The translations under genes were made by a program, and so were the position numbers. Under the pieces are notes generated by a model. It saw nothing but the letters and a program-made list of their open reading frames with translations, was not told the DNA's origin and ran no database searches. From Streptomyces sp. NBC_01460 (GTDB lineage Bacteria > Actinomycetota > Actinomycetes > Streptomycetales > Streptomycetaceae): a DNA stretch of 64,000 nt. Location of the stretch: assembly GCF_036227405.1 (NCBI RefSeq), contig NZ_CP109473.1, positions 7,626,001-7,690,000 on the forward strand. The letters are read 5' to 3'. How positions within the stretch are numbered: position 1 is the stretch's first letter; each line of letters opens with the position of its first letter. Positions 10,314-19,812 of the stretch are shown here, in pieces.

Positions 10314-11267
10314 TTGTCTGAGACAACCGAACTGCGGGCAGATTGCGCGAACTGCTTCGGTCTGTGCTGCGTCGCGCTGGCGTTCTCCCGTTCCACGGAC
10401 TTCGCGATCGACAAGGCCGCCGGGGACCCCTGCCCCAACCTCCAGCAGGACTTCCGCTGCGGCATCCACGACAAGCTGCGCCCCAAAGGATTTCAGGGGT
10501 GCACGGTGTACGACTGCTTCGGTGCGGGACAGAAGATCTCGAAGGTCACCTTCGCCGGGCAGAACTGGCGGGAGGACCCGGACGGCGCGCGGCAGATGTT
10601 CGCCGCGCTCCCCGTGATGCGGCAGTTCCACGAGCTGCTCCGGTACCTCCACGAGGCGCTGGCCCGTCCGGCTGCCCGGCCGGTCCACCGGGACGTACAG
10701 GCCGAGCTGGAGAAGATCGAGCGACTGACCTTCAGTGACGTGGACACGCTGCTCGGCCTGGACGTGGCGGCGCACCGGGCCGAGGTGAACACGTTGCTCC
10801 TGCGGACCAGCGAACTGGTGCGTGCGGAGGTCCGGGGCAAGAAGAAGGACTGCCGGGGTGCCGACCTTTTCGGGGCCCGGCTCAGGGGTGCCGATCTGCG
10901 CGGGGCCGATCTGCGCGGCGTGTATCTCATTGCCGCCGACATGAGGGGCGCGGACCTGCGGCTAGCCGATGTGATCGGCGCGGACTTCCGGGACACGATT
11001 CTCGCGGGGGCCGACCTCACCGACTGCCTCTTCCTCACCCAGACGCAGGTCAACGCCGCGCAGGGCGACGCCGCCACCCTCCTCCCGGCCGGCCTCGACC
11101 GCCCGGCGCACTGGGACGGGAGCGTCACCGCCCCGGCCACGCCCGCCCCCGAGGACGCCCCGCGCCGGCCCACACGCGCGGGCGCCCCACGCAAGGGCTC
11201 CCCGGCGCGCAGGCCCGGCGCCTCCAGCCGTAAACGGCCCGGCTCGGCAGGCTCCCGGGGTGCGTAG
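10314..11267 (+). CDS. Pentapeptide-repeat protein with Cys-rich N-terminus
   Basis: A 317-residue cytoplasmic protein. The N-terminus (reads LRADCANCFGLCC) has a Cys cluster that could bind metal, with further Cys in DFRCGIH and GCTVYDCFG. Residues about 180-240 contain A(D/N)LxG pentapeptide repeats (GADLRGADLRG and similar) that fold as a right-handed quadrilateral helix. The last 40 residues are Pro/Arg/Ala-rich and probably disordered. I chose the TTG at 10314 because AGGAGA lies 9 nt upstream and homologues I recall begin with a similar (M)SE-TELRADC sequence. Some pentapeptide proteins protect DNA gyrase, but no function can be assigned here. Confidence 0.75.
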   Translation: MSETTELRADCANCFGLCCVALAFSRSTDFAIDKAAGDPCPNLQQDFRCGIHDKLRPKGFQGCTVYDCFGAGQKISKVTFAGQNWREDPDGARQMFAALPVMRQFHELLRYLHEALARPAARPVHRDVQAELEKIERLTFSDVDTLLGLDVAAHRAEVNTLLLRTSELVRAEVRGKKKDCRGADLFGARLRGADLRGADLRGVYLIAADMRGADLRLADVIGADFRDTILAGADLTDCLFLTQTQVNAAQGDAATLLPAGLDRPAHWDGSVTAPATPAPEDAPRRPTRAGAPRKGSPARRPGASSRKRPGSAGSRGA

Positions 11268-11299
11268 CCGCCACCCTGCGGCCGCCCCGCGGAAGACCA

Positions 11300-11375
11300 C
11301 GTAGGGGCGGGCCACGCCCTCAAGGAGTTCTGCCTGCGCGATCCGGACGGCCTGGCCGTCCAGGCACTTCACCGC
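11300..11375 (+). pseudogene. Possible VOC-family gene fragment
   Basis: A short stretch encodes GHALKEFCLRDPDGLAVQAL, which resembles the C-terminal strand of VOC proteins (EFxLRDPDG). No start, no upstream domain and no ribosome site remain. It lies between the pentapeptide-repeat gene and mcrC and is probably a relic. Confidence 0.35.
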
Positions 11376-11412
11376 CCACGGCGGCCGTCACCGACCGGCC
11401 GGCGTCCCATGG

Positions 11413-12660
11413 TCAGCGCAGTGCTGAGCCCAACCAGGCCGACGCCTGCTCAGGCACGGTGCGGGTGTCGACACCGAGGACGTGGACAAGGCCCAACAGG
11501 CCTCTGGGGCCGCGCACCTGGAGGGTGCGCCGGGCGTGACTGCCCGGCTGGGGGTGGACGATGACGGCGGTCGGGGTGTCGGCGGAGGCGTAGCCGCTGC
11601 TGTAGGTGAGGAGCTGGTGGACATCGGCCGCGCTCACGCCGTGGCGGTCGTAGCGCTTGTACTTGGCGTCCACGGGCAGCAGCGTGCGATCTGCCGTGCC
11701 GTGTCCGGGAAGTCCTGGAAGGCTGAGCAGGAGATCGGGCCGGAAGGCCGAGGCGTTGCCCAGGTCTCCGCGGATGGTTATCCCGGTGCCGCTCCCGCCG
11801 GGTACGGCGTGGCCGCCTTGTGAGTCGACGGCCTCGGTGCCGAGACGGCGGACGACAGCTTCCCAGAGCGCGGGCATCGCGAGCAGGAGCCCGTCTGCCG
11901 AGGTGCCGTGGTCGGTGAGCAGGTCGGTCACGCCGCCACCGCGCAGCAGCAGGCGCGCCCAGGTGTGCGCGGGGCGGTAGCGGGCGTTGAGTCGCGTGTA
12001 ATGGGTGCGGTCCAGAGCGCGGAGCGCCGCGGCCGGGGTAGGGGCCCACGGGAAAGCGCCGGCGGCGCCGTGCAGGGCGCGCGCCAGGCCAGGGCTGCCT
12101 GTCATGCCGAGCGCCGCCTTCAGAGCGCTCCCCAGGACGCGGTTGTCCCAGATGTCCGCCTCCCGGTCGAAGGCGCGGAGGTGCAGCTGGTCCAGTTGCC
12201 CATAGCGCCGGGTGGCCTGGGCGGCGACGTCCAGGCGTCCCCGGAGCAACGGTTCGACACTCCGGCGGCGCACGTAGTCCCGGCGCAGCCCCTCCCGCAG
12301 CAGCCGCTCGCACTCTTCGAGCAGAGCGGCGCCGACCAGATCGGCGTAGCCGGTGGGGCCGGTGGCCCACCGTCTGGCCGTCGCCGGGACGGGCGTGCCG
12401 AGGGCGTAGGCGAGCCAGCTCATGAGCCGCTCTCCGGGAATGGCGAACTTGGGTGAGATGACCACGCGGACACGGTCCAGGACCAGGACCCCGACGGTCG
12501 CGTCGGCCTTGAGCCGCCACCCCGTGTGCTCCCTGGTCAGGGTGAGACTGCCCCGCGCCTGGAGGGCGTGCAGGCGGTCGGCGTCCCGGGGTGTGAGCTG
12601 ATCGGGCGCCAGTACGGCGGACTCGTACTCGCCGAGCTGGACCGGGGTGCGGTCAGGCAT
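11413..12660 (-). CDS. mcrC: McrC-like nuclease subunit of McrBC-type restriction system
   Basis: A 415-residue nuclease partner of the upstream McrB-like GTPase. The N-terminal part has the McrC-type beta-rich domain (VRVVISPKFAIPGERL). The C-terminus has a PD-(D/E)XK nuclease core: PDLLLS, then LLPVDAKYKRY, then DVHQLLTYSSGY. The ATG at 12660 overlaps the end of the McrB gene by 8 nt, so translation is coupled; the open frame upstream of it lies within the McrB coding sequence and is not used. McrBC systems cut DNA carrying modified cytosines, protecting against modified phage or foreign DNA. Specificity here is unknown. Confidence 0.82.
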   Translation of the reverse strand: MPDRTPVQLGEYESAVLAPDQLTPRDADRLHALQARGSLTLTREHTGWRLKADATVGVLVLDRVRVVISPKFAIPGERLMSWLAYALGTPVPATARRWATGPTGYADLVGAALLEECERLLREGLRRDYVRRRSVEPLLRGRLDVAAQATRRYGQLDQLHLRAFDREADIWDNRVLGSALKAALGMTGSPGLARALHGAAGAFPWAPTPAAALRALDRTHYTRLNARYRPAHTWARLLLRGGGVTDLLTDHGTSADGLLLAMPALWEAVVRRLGTEAVDSQGGHAVPGGSGTGITIRGDLGNASAFRPDLLLSLPGLPGHGTADRTLLPVDAKYKRYDRHGVSAADVHQLLTYSSGYASADTPTAVIVHPQPGSHARRTLQVRGPRGLLGLVHVLGVDTRTVPEQASAWLGSALR

Positions 12661-14803
12661 CCGGGCCGGGAACGCCGCTGGTGAACTCGGTCGCCAGGGC
12701 GTCCGCCAGGTCCTGCGGGGGCATGAGGAGCGCGCGCCCGGTCCCGGCGTCGACCAGGGCGCCGAGGATACGGTGCAGCAGTTCCGCCCGGCCGAGGCAG
12801 TAGTCCTCCAGAAGCGGGAGCACCTCGTGGTGGAAGGCCGCGGCCAGATCCTCCTCGGTGGCGATCGGTTCACCGTCCCGCAGCAGGTAGGCGTGCCCGA
12901 TCTGGTGGTCGGCGTCGAGATGGCGGGCGATGCGGGTGTTGAGGGACTCGAAGAACGCGGCCAGGTCCAGGGGGCCGACGGTCCCGGAAACGGCGTCCGG
13001 GTCCGGGCCCACGGGCAGGAACGCGAAGCGGCGGCGGACCGCGGCGTCCAGGTGGCTGATGCTCCGGTCGGCGGTGTTCATGGTGCCGATGACTCGGACG
13101 TTCGGCGGCACGGAGAAGGCCCGCTTGCTGACGGGCAGGGCGACCGGCAGGCTCCGTTTGTCGAGTTCGAGGAGCGTGATCAACTCGCCGAAGATCCGGG
13201 GCAGATCACCGCGGTTGATCTCGTCGATGACCAGCAGGAACGTCTGGTCGGGCTGGGCGGAGGCCCGGCCGCACAGGTCGTGGAACAGGCCGTCCGTGAG
13301 GGCGAGGGTGAGCCCCGGGCCGGTGGCGCTCAGGTCCGGCTTGAACCCCTCGACGAAGTCCTCGTAGCCGTAGGACGGGTGAAAGGTGACCATGCGGACA
13401 CGGTCGCCGTGCAGCATCTCGGCCTGAGCCTCGGCACGTTGGCGGGGGTCGGCACCACCGAGCACGTCGGCGCGGCCGGCCAGGGCAAGGGCGGCGCCGA
13501 GCGCGAGCCGGGTCTTGCCCGTACCGGGCGGCCCGTGCAGGATCACCTGCCCCTTGCGCTCCAGCGCGTCCAGTACGGCCTGCACGTCCTCGGGCAGTGC
13601 GACCGGCGTGCCCGTCCGCGCTCCTCCCGTAATCGGCACGGAACCGGAGCCGGAGCCGGCGGTGTGTGCGGTGAACCTGGCGAAGAGGGACGGGTCGACC
13701 TTGGCGAAGGTGGACCGCCAACCGTGCTGGGGCTTCGACAGCTTCTGCGCGCGGGAGGCGTCCCACACCACCGGGACGACGTGGTGGAACTCCGGCCGGT
13801 CCGGGGCGTGACGGTAGCTCCCGTCGACCCTGCCGGTGGCCAGGATCTCGTCCGTCCCGCGGTTGGCGACGACGCGGTCTCCCGCCTCCAGGTCACGGAA
13901 AGCCAGCAGTCGACGGGCGAGGGTGAGGCTGCCGCCACTGCTGCGCGGCCAGTGCGCGTCCAGGAACTGCTTCAGTTCCGTGTCGCTCTGGTACTGGCCG
14001 AGATCGCCGAGCTCGTCCCACCCGACGCAGATGAAGCCTCCGTTCCGGCATTCCTCCCACAGACGGCCGCGCTCGCCGGGAGCGATCTTCCAGATGGTGC
14101 GTCGCCGGGGATTGAAGTGCTTGTACAGGAAGCGCATCACCTCCTGTCCCGTCCAGCCCTCGAACTCCTCACGGTTCCGCAGGAGTTCCCTCAGCTGCCG
14201 GTTCGTGCGCGCGGCGGGGACGCCGGTTTGCGCTTCGCCGCCGAGCAGCGTGACGAACGTCCGCAGGTGCTCGGCCGCGTAGATCGGCAGGAAGTGCTGT
14301 GGGAAGTAGGTCGTCAGGGACTTCGTCACCAACGTCGGCCCGTACCGCAGCACTTCGAGGTCGTCGAGGGCGTCGAAGTCTCCTGCCGCGACGGTGTCGA
14401 AGGCCCGGACGAACTGTCCGCGCAGTTCCACCCAGGCCTCCTGCGGGTCCATGCCGCGCAGGGGTGCGGCCAGCCGCCATTCGCCGGAGTTGTGGTGGTA
14501 CATGATGTGCTTCGCGGCACTGCCTCCCCTGATGCTCCCCAGATTCGGAGTGAGGAACTCCAGTAGCCGGCAGTACGTCGGCTCCGACCCGGGAGGAGGG
14601 GCCTGCCCGAGGGCGTAGCGCTCCAGCGGCAGCTCCGCCCACTCCTCCAACGGGAACTGGGCCAGCACCTCCTTGCGCTCGTCCTCGGCAGCCGACTCGA
14701 CGTCCGCCACAGCGGCCCGGTCGAACTCGGCTGCCGCCGTGCGCACATCCACCGGGTTGGTCATGGAGGCCATCATGCCGGAGGGAGAGGCGGCGTCCCC
14801 CAT
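12653..14803 (-). CDS. mcrB: McrB-like AAA+ GTPase with N-terminal EVE/PUA-like region
   Basis: Motor subunit of a type IV restriction system. The C-terminal AAA+ core has Walker A GPPGTGKT (about residues 422-429), the McrB hallmark FHPSYGYEDFVEG, Walker B LLVIDEINRGD (near 524) and sensor MNTADRS (near 573). The N-terminal 400 residues include a novel helical region and an EVE/PUA-like segment (about 235-345, IWKIAPGERG ... FICVGWDELGDL ... GDRVVANRG) expected to recognise a modified base. The start is uncertain: ATG at 14803, 14776, 14773 or 14764, none with a strong ribosome site. It is divergent from a small EVE-like gene, and the three together look like a defence module. Confidence 0.85.
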   Translation of the reverse strand: MGDAASPSGMMASMTNPVDVRTAAAEFDRAAVADVESAAEDERKEVLAQFPLEEWAELPLERYALGQAPPPGSEPTYCRLLEFLTPNLGSIRGGSAAKHIMYHHNSGEWRLAAPLRGMDPQEAWVELRGQFVRAFDTVAAGDFDALDDLEVLRYGPTLVTKSLTTYFPQHFLPIYAAEHLRTFVTLLGGEAQTGVPAARTNRQLRELLRNREEFEGWTGQEVMRFLYKHFNPRRRTIWKIAPGERGRLWEECRNGGFICVGWDELGDLGQYQSDTELKQFLDAHWPRSSGGSLTLARRLLAFRDLEAGDRVVANRGTDEILATGRVDGSYRHAPDRPEFHHVVPVVWDASRAQKLSKPQHGWRSTFAKVDPSLFARFTAHTAGSGSGSVPITGGARTGTPVALPEDVQAVLDALERKGQVILHGPPGTGKTRLALGAALALAGRADVLGGADPRQRAEAQAEMLHGDRVRMVTFHPSYGYEDFVEGFKPDLSATGPGLTLALTDGLFHDLCGRASAQPDQTFLLVIDEINRGDLPRIFGELITLLELDKRSLPVALPVSKRAFSVPPNVRVIGTMNTADRSISHLDAAVRRRFAFLPVGPDPDAVSGTVGPLDLAAFFESLNTRIARHLDADHQIGHAYLLRDGEPIATEEDLAAAFHHEVLPLLEDYCLGRAELLHRILGALVDAGTGRALLMPPQDLADALATEFTSGVPGPDA

Positions 14804-14912
14804 GCTCGGCGAGGTCGGGCGACTTCCTGCGCGAGGGGCAGATGACCGGCACGATGCTCAACAGGGCGAGGTCGGTCCCTGGGCACCGAGGCCAATGCGA
14901 CAGGGGGAGATC

Positions 14913-15314
14913 GTGCAGGACTGGATCTACATCCTCAATCCGAACAAGGACACCCTCGGCGGTGAGTCCTCCGACAAGGACAGGATGCGTCGTCTCGCCC
15001 ACACGGACCCTGAGCGCGACTTCTGGCTGAGCCGACGCAACCGCATGAACCGGGGCGACCGCCTGTGGTTCTTCTTCACCTCGCCGGAGTCGGAGGTCGC
15101 TGCCGTGGCCGACGTCCTTGGTGAGCCGTACGAGGCGGGCCCGCCGGATTCCGAATGCGCCTTCCGGGTCGACGTCACACTGCTGCCAGGGCCCACGGCC
15201 GCCTTGTATGACCATCCCGTCGGCCGGGACGAGCTGGAACTCGGCCAGGTTCGGCCCGTGCAGAAGGTCAAGCCAGGGGCGTTGAAAATCCTGCTGGAGC
15301 GGGCCGGTCTGTGA
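14913..15314 (+). CDS. Small EVE/PUA-like protein next to McrBC
   Basis: A 133-residue protein beginning (V)QDWIYILNPNKDTLGG and containing LSRRNRMNRGDRLWFFFTSPESEVAAVADVLGEP. The pattern (W-I-Y start, then GDRhhhhhS, then hhuhAhV) is that of EVE/PUA-superfamily domains that bind modified bases in nucleic acids. The GTG at 14913 is preceded by AGGGGGAG; an ATG at 14895 would add 6 residues. It is divergent from mcrB, with which it shares a roughly 110-nt promoter region. It may be an accessory specificity or protection factor for the restriction pair (inference). It ends about 470 nt before the next gene. Confidence 0.65.
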   Translation: MQDWIYILNPNKDTLGGESSDKDRMRRLAHTDPERDFWLSRRNRMNRGDRLWFFFTSPESEVAAVADVLGEPYEAGPPDSECAFRVDVTLLPGPTAALYDHPVGRDELELGQVRPVQKVKPGALKILLERAGL

Positions 15315-15783
15315 CACGTCCTCCGCGGGCAGGACGGCCACCAGAACTCCAGCCCACGCCCGGCCGGGTTCGTGTGGGGCAAGAGTGATCGCGATGTCCC
15401 ATACAGGCGATGAAGAGAACGAGCACGGCTACCGTCGAAATGGTGCAGGTGCCTTCGCCTCACCCTGGGGTCGATCATCAGAGATGAGTCCTGGGGAATC
15501 GACGGGGTCGACCCAGGAGGGCGGCGTGCCAATTCTTCCGGGCGAGGGCTGAGGGTGCCTCGGCAGCCCAACGTCGGGTATCGGCGGAGAGCCGCCGGTC
15601 ATGGGCCGTTGCGGCGAGTGTCTGCGAGGACTGCCCACGACGGACGCGCTCCGTCGAACGCCATGACGGCTGCACGCGCCGCGGTGGTTCATGCGAACGG
15701 TGACGCCCGCCTTGCTGAGCGGCAGGGGAGAGGTGAGGCTGGGTCGACGTGCCGAGTGGTCGCCCCTGACGAAAGAGGTCGCC
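15315..15783. other. Intergenic, no gene recognised
   Basis: Open frames here are short, overlap on both strands and show no family motif. The stretch must carry the promoter of the alkyl sulfatase gene, but I could not fix a convincing -35/-10 pair. Confidence 0.5.
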
Positions 15784-17685
15784 ATGACCTACACGCCCAA
15801 GAGCGCGACGCCTGCCACGGCTGAGGCGAACCGCGATGCTCCGGCCAGGTATGACGTGGACGACCGGCAGGACTTCGCCGACAGCGACCGAGGGCTCATC
15901 GCCCCTTTCCCGGACAAGCTGTACTCGGCCGACGGCCGGGAAATCTTCGACGCCGCCCGGTTCGACTACATCGGCGAGGACGTCCCCGCACCGGACACCG
16001 TGCACCCGAGTCTGTGGCGGCAGTCGCAGATCATCCGCAAGGGCGGCCTGTACAAGGTCACCGACGGCGTCTACCAGGTCCGCAACAACGACATCGCCAA
16101 TCTCACCGTCGTCGAGGGCGAGACCGGTCTGGTGGTCGTGGACTGCATGGCGTCGGTGGAGGCAGCGACGCAGGGGATGACGATGATCCGCGAGCACGTC
16201 AGCGACAAGCCGGTCGCCGCGGTGATCTACACCCACACCCACATCGACCACTACGGCGGTGTGAAAGGGATCGTCAGCGCCGACGACGTCGCCTCCGGGA
16301 AGGTGCCGATCATCGCACCGGGCACGATCGCCTCGTTCGACAAGCACGCCATCGGTGAGAACGTCATCGCCGGCAACGCGATGACGCGGCGCGCCTCGTA
16401 CGCATTCGGCAGTCTGCTCGACCTCGACGCGACCGGGCATGTCACCTGCGGCATCGGCATCGCCTCCGTGCCGGGTGTGACCATCTCCTACCTCTCGCCG
16501 ACCGACCCGATCACCGAGACCGGCACCAGGCGTGACCTGGGTGGCCTGGAGTTCGAGTTCCTCTATGCCCCCGACACCGAGGCGCCCGAGGAGATGCACA
16601 TCTGGATCCCCCAGCTCGGCGCCCTGACCTGTGCGGAGAACGCGAACCACTCGCTGCACAACATCCAGACCCTGCGCGGCGCGCGTACCCGTGACGCCCG
16701 TAATTTCGCCCGCTATCTCGACGAGACCCTGGAACGCTGGGGCGACGACGTCCAGGTGCACTACGGGCCTCACACCTGGCCGGTGTGGGGCAACGCCACG
16801 GTGACGGCGTTCCTGGAATCGCAGCGTGACACCTACAAGTACCTCCACGACCAGGCGCTGCGACTGGCGAACAAGGGCTACACGCCGCTGGAGGCGGCAG
16901 AGGAGATCGAGCTGCCCGAGGAGCTCGGTCGTAAGTGGTTCAACCGCGGCTACCACGGCACGCTCCACCATGACGTCCGTGCGGTCTTCACCAAGGAACT
17001 CGGCATGTGGGACGGCGACCCGGTCTCCCTGCACCCGCACCCGCCCGCCGAGGCGGCCAGGCGCTTCGTCGACCTGATCGGGGCCGACAAGGTTCTGGCG
17101 GAGGGCCGCCGGGCCTTTCAGGCCGCGGACTACCGCTGGGCGGCCCAGATCCTTCACGCCTTGGTCTTTGCCGAGCCTGAGAACCAGGCTGCCCGTCACC
17201 TCCAGGCCGACGCCTACGAGCAGATGGGCTACCAGGCCGAAGGGCCGCAGTGGCGGGGCGTGTTCCTCACTGCGGCCAGGGAACTACGTGAGGGAGTTCA
17301 GCCGGCCTCCTTCGCCTCCGCGAGCCCGGACACCATCCTGGCCATGCCCATCGGCATCCTCTTCGACTTCGCCGCTGTTCATCTCATCGGAGACAAGGCC
17401 GCAACCGCGGACCTGCGCATCGCCTTCCACTTCACCGACAGCGACGAGACCTGGACGATGTGGATCCGGCGCGGAGTCCTCAACGCCCGGCGCGGGTCCC
17501 TCGCCCCCCAGCTCACCGTCAGCGGTCCGAAATCCGCACTGGTCGGCACCCTTCTCCAGCCCGGGTCCGCCGATCAGCTCGTGGCGGCCGGAGAGATCGA
17601 GCTGGACGGCGACGGCGAGACGCTGAGCGCTCTCGCCGGTCTCCTTGACGACTTCGACCCCGACTTCAACATCGTGATCCCCTGA
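15784..17685 (+). CDS. Alkyl sulfatase (SdsA1/Pisa1-like metallo-beta-lactamase fold)
   Basis: Hydrolyses alkyl sulfate esters to alcohol and sulfate. The 633 residues follow the class III sulfatase plan. The metallo-beta-lactamase domain has the zinc motif THTHIDHYGG, the second-shell NANHSLHNIQTLRGAR run and the HTWPVWG loop. A dimerisation domain follows (ANKGYTPLEAAEEIELP), then a C-terminal SCP2-like hydrophobic-substrate domain (about 510-633). No signal peptide is evident after the chosen start. The ATG at 15784 follows GAAAGAGG by 5-6 nt; the frame is open upstream but without motifs. A second alkyl sulfatase at 40977-42845 ends the acyl-CoA operon, so this one may be a stand-alone paralogue feeding the same pathway. 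Confidence 0.88.
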   Translation: MTYTPKSATPATAEANRDAPARYDVDDRQDFADSDRGLIAPFPDKLYSADGREIFDAARFDYIGEDVPAPDTVHPSLWRQSQIIRKGGLYKVTDGVYQVRNNDIANLTVVEGETGLVVVDCMASVEAATQGMTMIREHVSDKPVAAVIYTHTHIDHYGGVKGIVSADDVASGKVPIIAPGTIASFDKHAIGENVIAGNAMTRRASYAFGSLLDLDATGHVTCGIGIASVPGVTISYLSPTDPITETGTRRDLGGLEFEFLYAPDTEAPEEMHIWIPQLGALTCAENANHSLHNIQTLRGARTRDARNFARYLDETLERWGDDVQVHYGPHTWPVWGNATVTAFLESQRDTYKYLHDQALRLANKGYTPLEAAEEIELPEELGRKWFNRGYHGTLHHDVRAVFTKELGMWDGDPVSLHPHPPAEAARRFVDLIGADKVLAEGRRAFQAADYRWAAQILHALVFAEPENQAARHLQADAYEQMGYQAEGPQWRGVFLTAARELREGVQPASFASASPDTILAMPIGILFDFAAVHLIGDKAATADLRIAFHFTDSDETWTMWIRRGVLNARRGSLAPQLTVSGPKSALVGTLLQPGSADQLVAAGEIELDGDGETLSALAGLLDDFDPDFNIVIP

Positions 17686-18307
17686 CCACGACGCGAATAC
17701 GCGGCACCTCCCGCCGTATGCGACTGGTGCCTGACATCCGTCGGGAGTTCGGCCTCAGCGCGTGCGACCCGGCGCCGAAAGGGGCACTCCACGGACGGGA
17801 CCTGGCGGTCAAGGCCGCGTTGTTGAAGGGCACACACTCTGTGTCGTACGTCGGGCTTCCTGGCCGACGGTGCGCGAGAGCTGATCCCGCGCGCGCTTCG
17901 CGGCGGCAGGAGTCGCAGGTGTGTGCAAGGGCTGTGAGCTCGAATCGTGTGTGTGCGGTGGCGCCGGATGACAGCCGGCGGAGGTAAATGTATGCTCCAC
18001 CTAAATCTTGTCGGCGTGCCCTGCCGGGCGCCCTGCAAGTTGCATATACCAACCATTTTCCGGAGTCGGTGCATCGTCACCCGGGTTCCGCCGCGCTCGA
18101 GTGGATCGGGGATGCCTGACGACCGCGCTCTTCGGGACGCGCCGCTAGTGAGGCGCGGTGGCGGTTTCATCGAGGACCTCCGCCTCGCCGTCTCGACCGC
18201 ACGAAAGGCGTGAGGTCGCGGAGAACGCGAAGGCACCCTCGGCCGCCCGACCGCCACCGGTCCGAACGTTCTACCTGCTGCTCGAGTCAATCTGTGAGGG
18301 GTGCCGA
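17686..18307. other. Intergenic, no gene recognised; AT-rich patch at 17975-18065
   Basis: The patch is clearly richer in A/T than the rest of the window and is probably promoter or operator DNA for the small membrane protein gene or an unseen transcript. Open frames here are short and have no motifs. Confidence 0.45.
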
Positions 18308-18523
18308 ATGTCGCACACGACAGCGCCGAAGGGACGAAGCAAGGCGGGTGGCCTCAGCGCCGCCACCGTGGGAGGGGTTCTGGTTCTGTCCGCGGTGAGC
18401 GGGCTTGCGGGAGCCCTCACTGCGGGCTGTCCCTTGTGGGAGCAGATACTGCTCGGCTCCGGGCTGTGTGCCTTGCTCGGTCTGGTCGCCCTGCTGCTGG
18501 CCGGCGCTCCCGCTCGGCCCTGA
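18308..18523 (+). CDS. Small membrane protein, unknown function
   Basis: A 71-residue protein with a basic N-terminus (MSHTTAPKGRSKAGG) and two predicted membrane helices: AATVGGVLVLSAVSGLAGAL and, after a short loop containing Cys, ILLGSGLCALLGLVALLLAG. The ATG at 18308 has a GAGGGG ribosome site. The in-frame upstream extension from 18158 is low-complexity and unlikely to be used. I do not recognise the family. It is the only feature between the alkyl sulfatase and the etfA terminator and has no close neighbour suggesting a role. Confidence 0.5.
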   Translation: MSHTTAPKGRSKAGGLSAATVGGVLVLSAVSGLAGALTAGCPLWEQILLGSGLCALLGLVALLLAGAPARP

Positions 18524-18733
18524 GTGCCGCGGGCTGTGTCGCGCAGCCGAGGATGCCTTCTCCCCTGCCCGCGCCGGGCCGCTCGACGCACCAAGGCTCC
18601 GGCCGTGCCTCAGACGACGAATCGGTTCGGAGAGATCCACTTAACTGTTATAGGGGCATGCGGGAATGCTCTGCCTGGGTGGGCAGCTCCGGTCCGTCTG
18701 CTCGTCCGCGTGCGTGCCGGCTGCCCATGGGAG

Positions 18734-18774
18734 CTCAGAGGGCCCGCGGTGATCATCACCACGGGCCCTCTGAG
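18734..18774 (-). terminator. Terminator of the etfBA operon
   Basis: CTCAGAGGGCCCG pairs with CGGGCCCTCTGAG (13 bp), and the enclosed GGTGATcATCACC extends the stem. It starts 16 nt after the etfA stop. Confidence 0.8.
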
Positions 18775-18790
18775 CCGGTACGGACTCGGG

Positions 18791-19753
18791 TCAGCCCTTG
18801 CGGGTCTTGACCTCGTCGGTGAGCTGGGGGACGACGTTGAAGAGGTCGCCGACGACGCCGTAGTCGACGAGGTCGAAGATCGGGGCCTCGGCGTCCTTGT
18901 TGACCGCGACGATGGTCTTCGAGGTCTGCATGCCGGCCCGGTGCTGGATCGCGCCGGAGATGCCGGAGGCGATGTACAGCTGCGGGGAGACCGACTTGCC
19001 GGTCTGGCCGACCTGGTTGGTGTGCGGGTACCAGCCGGCGTCGACCGCGGCGCGCGAGGCGCCGACGGCCGCACCGAGGGAGTCGGCGAGCGCCTCGATG
19101 ATCCCGAAGTTCTCGGCGCCGTTGACGCCACGGCCGCCGGAGACGACGATCGCGGCCTCGGTCAGCTCCGGGCGCCCGGTCGACTCGCGCGGGGTGCGGG
19201 AGAGGACCTTGGTGCCGGTGGCCGTCGCGGAGAAGGAGACCGTGAGGGCCTCGACGGCACCCGCGGCCGGGGCGGCCTCGACGGCGACCGAGTTCGGCTT
19301 GACCGTGATGACCGGAGTGCCCTTGGAGACACGGGACTTGGTGGTGTACGAGGCGGCGAACGCCGACTGCGTCGCGACCGGGCCCGAGTCACCGGCCTCC
19401 AGGTCGACGGCGTCGGTGATGATGCCGGAACCGATACGCAGCGCGAGGCGGGCCGCGATCTCCTTGGCCTCGGCCGAGGAGGGCAGCAGCACGGCGGCCG
19501 GGGACACCGCGTCGTAGGCGGCCTGCAGGGCGTCGACCTTGGGGACGACGAGGTAGTCGGCGAACTCCGGCGCGTCGGCGGTCAGGACCTTGACCGCGCC
19601 GTGCTCGGCGAGCGCGGCGGCGGTGTCGGCGGCGCCGTTGCCCAGGGCGAGCGCGACGGGCTCGCCGATGCGGCGGGCGAGCGTCAGCAGCTCCAGGGTG
19701 GGCTTGCGGACGGCACCGTCCACGTGGTCGACATAGACGAGAACTTCAGCCAT
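18791..19753 (-). CDS. etfA: Electron transfer flavoprotein alpha subunit
   Basis: The 320-residue FAD-binding subunit of ETF, which takes electrons from acyl-CoA dehydrogenases and passes them to ETF-quinone oxidoreductase. The C-terminal FAD domain is unmistakable: [40 protein letters not shown] and [21 protein letters not shown] (each named only in part). The N-terminus [10 protein letters not shown] is also typical. It follows etfB by 88 nt with no terminator and shares its promoter. With five acyl-CoA dehydrogenase subunits in the window, ETF is the expected electron acceptor for the nearby catabolic genes. Confidence 0.96.
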   Translation of the reverse strand: MAEVLVYVDHVDGAVRKPTLELLTLARRIGEPVALALGNGAADTAAALAEHGAVKVLTADAPEFADYLVVPKVDALQAAYDAVSPAAVLLPSSAEAKEIAARLALRIGSGIITDAVDLEAGDSGPVATQSAFAASYTTKSRVSKGTPVITVKPNSVAVEAAPAAGAVEALTVSFSATATGTKVLSRTPRESTGRPELTEAAIVVSGGRGVNGAENFGIIEALADSLGAAVGASRAAVDAGWYPHTNQVGQTGKSVSPQLYIASGISGAIQHRAGMQTSKTIVAVNKDAEAPIFDLVDYGVVGDLFNVVPQLTDEVKTRKG

Positions 19754-19812
19754 GGGACTTCAATCTCCTGCGTGCGAAAGAGGCGGGGCGGCGACGGGGA
19801 CGGGCGGGGCTC

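Noticed and set aside
15478..17199. 573-codon open frame antisense to the alkyl sulfatase
   Set aside because: It mirrors a gene with full family motifs; the antisense product is low-complexity, as usual for GC-rich DNA with third-position bias.
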